Assembly: GCA_031267005.1 (NCBI GenBank)
Contig: JAIRZX010000681.1
Coordinates: 1-5,304, forward strand
Length of the DNA stretch: 5,304 nt
Direction: 5' to 3'
From: Deltaproteobacteria bacterium
Lineage (GTDB): Bacteria; Desulfobacterota; Desulfarculia; Adiutricales; Adiutricaceae
Shown here: positions 5,279 through 5,304 of the stretch, piece after piece
Layout of the letters: each line of letters opens with the position of its first letter
How positions within the stretch are numbered: position 1 is the stretch's first letter
Position numbers and translations under genes: made by a program
Notes under the pieces: model-generated
Database searches by the model: none
What the model was told of the DNA's origin: nothing
What the model saw: the letters and a program-made list of their open reading frames with translations, nothing else

Positions 5279-5304
5279 ATGGGTGATATCCGCAAGAATC
5301 ATCC
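5279..5304 (+). CDS. Start of an unidentified gene (3'-truncated by window edge)
   Basis: Eight complete codons are visible, reading MGDIRKNH, with a probable proline next (CC at the edge). The start is supported by the strong AAAGGAGG at optimal spacing and by the sigma-54-like promoter at 5206-5221. The visible residues are charged and do not look like a signal peptide, so a cytoplasmic product is more likely. Nothing in these few residues allows a family call. The gene runs divergently from the lipoprotein across the 588-bp spacer. Confidence 0.7.

Overview
The window has the look of a diderm (Gram-negative) bacterium with type IV pili. It holds a large PilY1/PilC-type pilus protein and a lipoprotein whose +2 serine favours the outer membrane. 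The pilus gene is very GC-rich yet uses ATA (Ile) and AGG (Arg) freely. The N-terminal style 'DVYAVTMSP' and the 'AAKYGGF.D.N.N..PD.GEW' block resemble PilY1 homologues of deltaproteobacteria (Desulfobacterota/Myxococcota-like). That placement is an inference and is weak.

Layout. (1) Positions 1-3594, + strand: the 3' part of a pilY1-like gene, cut by the left window edge and complete at its C-terminus. (2) 3595-4168: a GC-rich non-coding spacer. It holds a strong hairpin, then an excellent intrinsic terminator (3693-3733), several smaller inverted repeats and three degenerate 29-bp tandem units. (3) 4169-4690, - strand: a complete 173-aa lipoprotein gene resembling the DUF4410 group, convergent with pilY1. 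Its codon use is clearly different from that of pilY1. (4) 4691-5278: an intergenic stretch with the lipoprotein leader, a terminator-like hairpin (4770-4802), and a curious module made of a 15-bp perfect inverted repeat around a perfect 24-bp tandem duplication. After that comes a more AT-rich section with a good sigma-54 promoter match (5206-5221), a dyad (5243-5258) and a strong Shine-Dalgarno. (5) 5279 to the end, + strand: the first eight full codons of a gene cut by the right edge.

The genes do not form an operon. pilY1 ends in its own terminator. The lipoprotein is transcribed towards it and away from the right-hand gene, so the 588-bp spacer between the last two genes is a divergent control region. 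PilY1 would act at the pilus tip or outer membrane. The lipoprotein would sit in the envelope with no visible link to pili. No CRISPR array, tRNA, rRNA, transposase or phage gene was seen. The least ordinary parts are the inverted-repeat/tandem-repeat module, the 29-bp repeats and the sigma-54 site.
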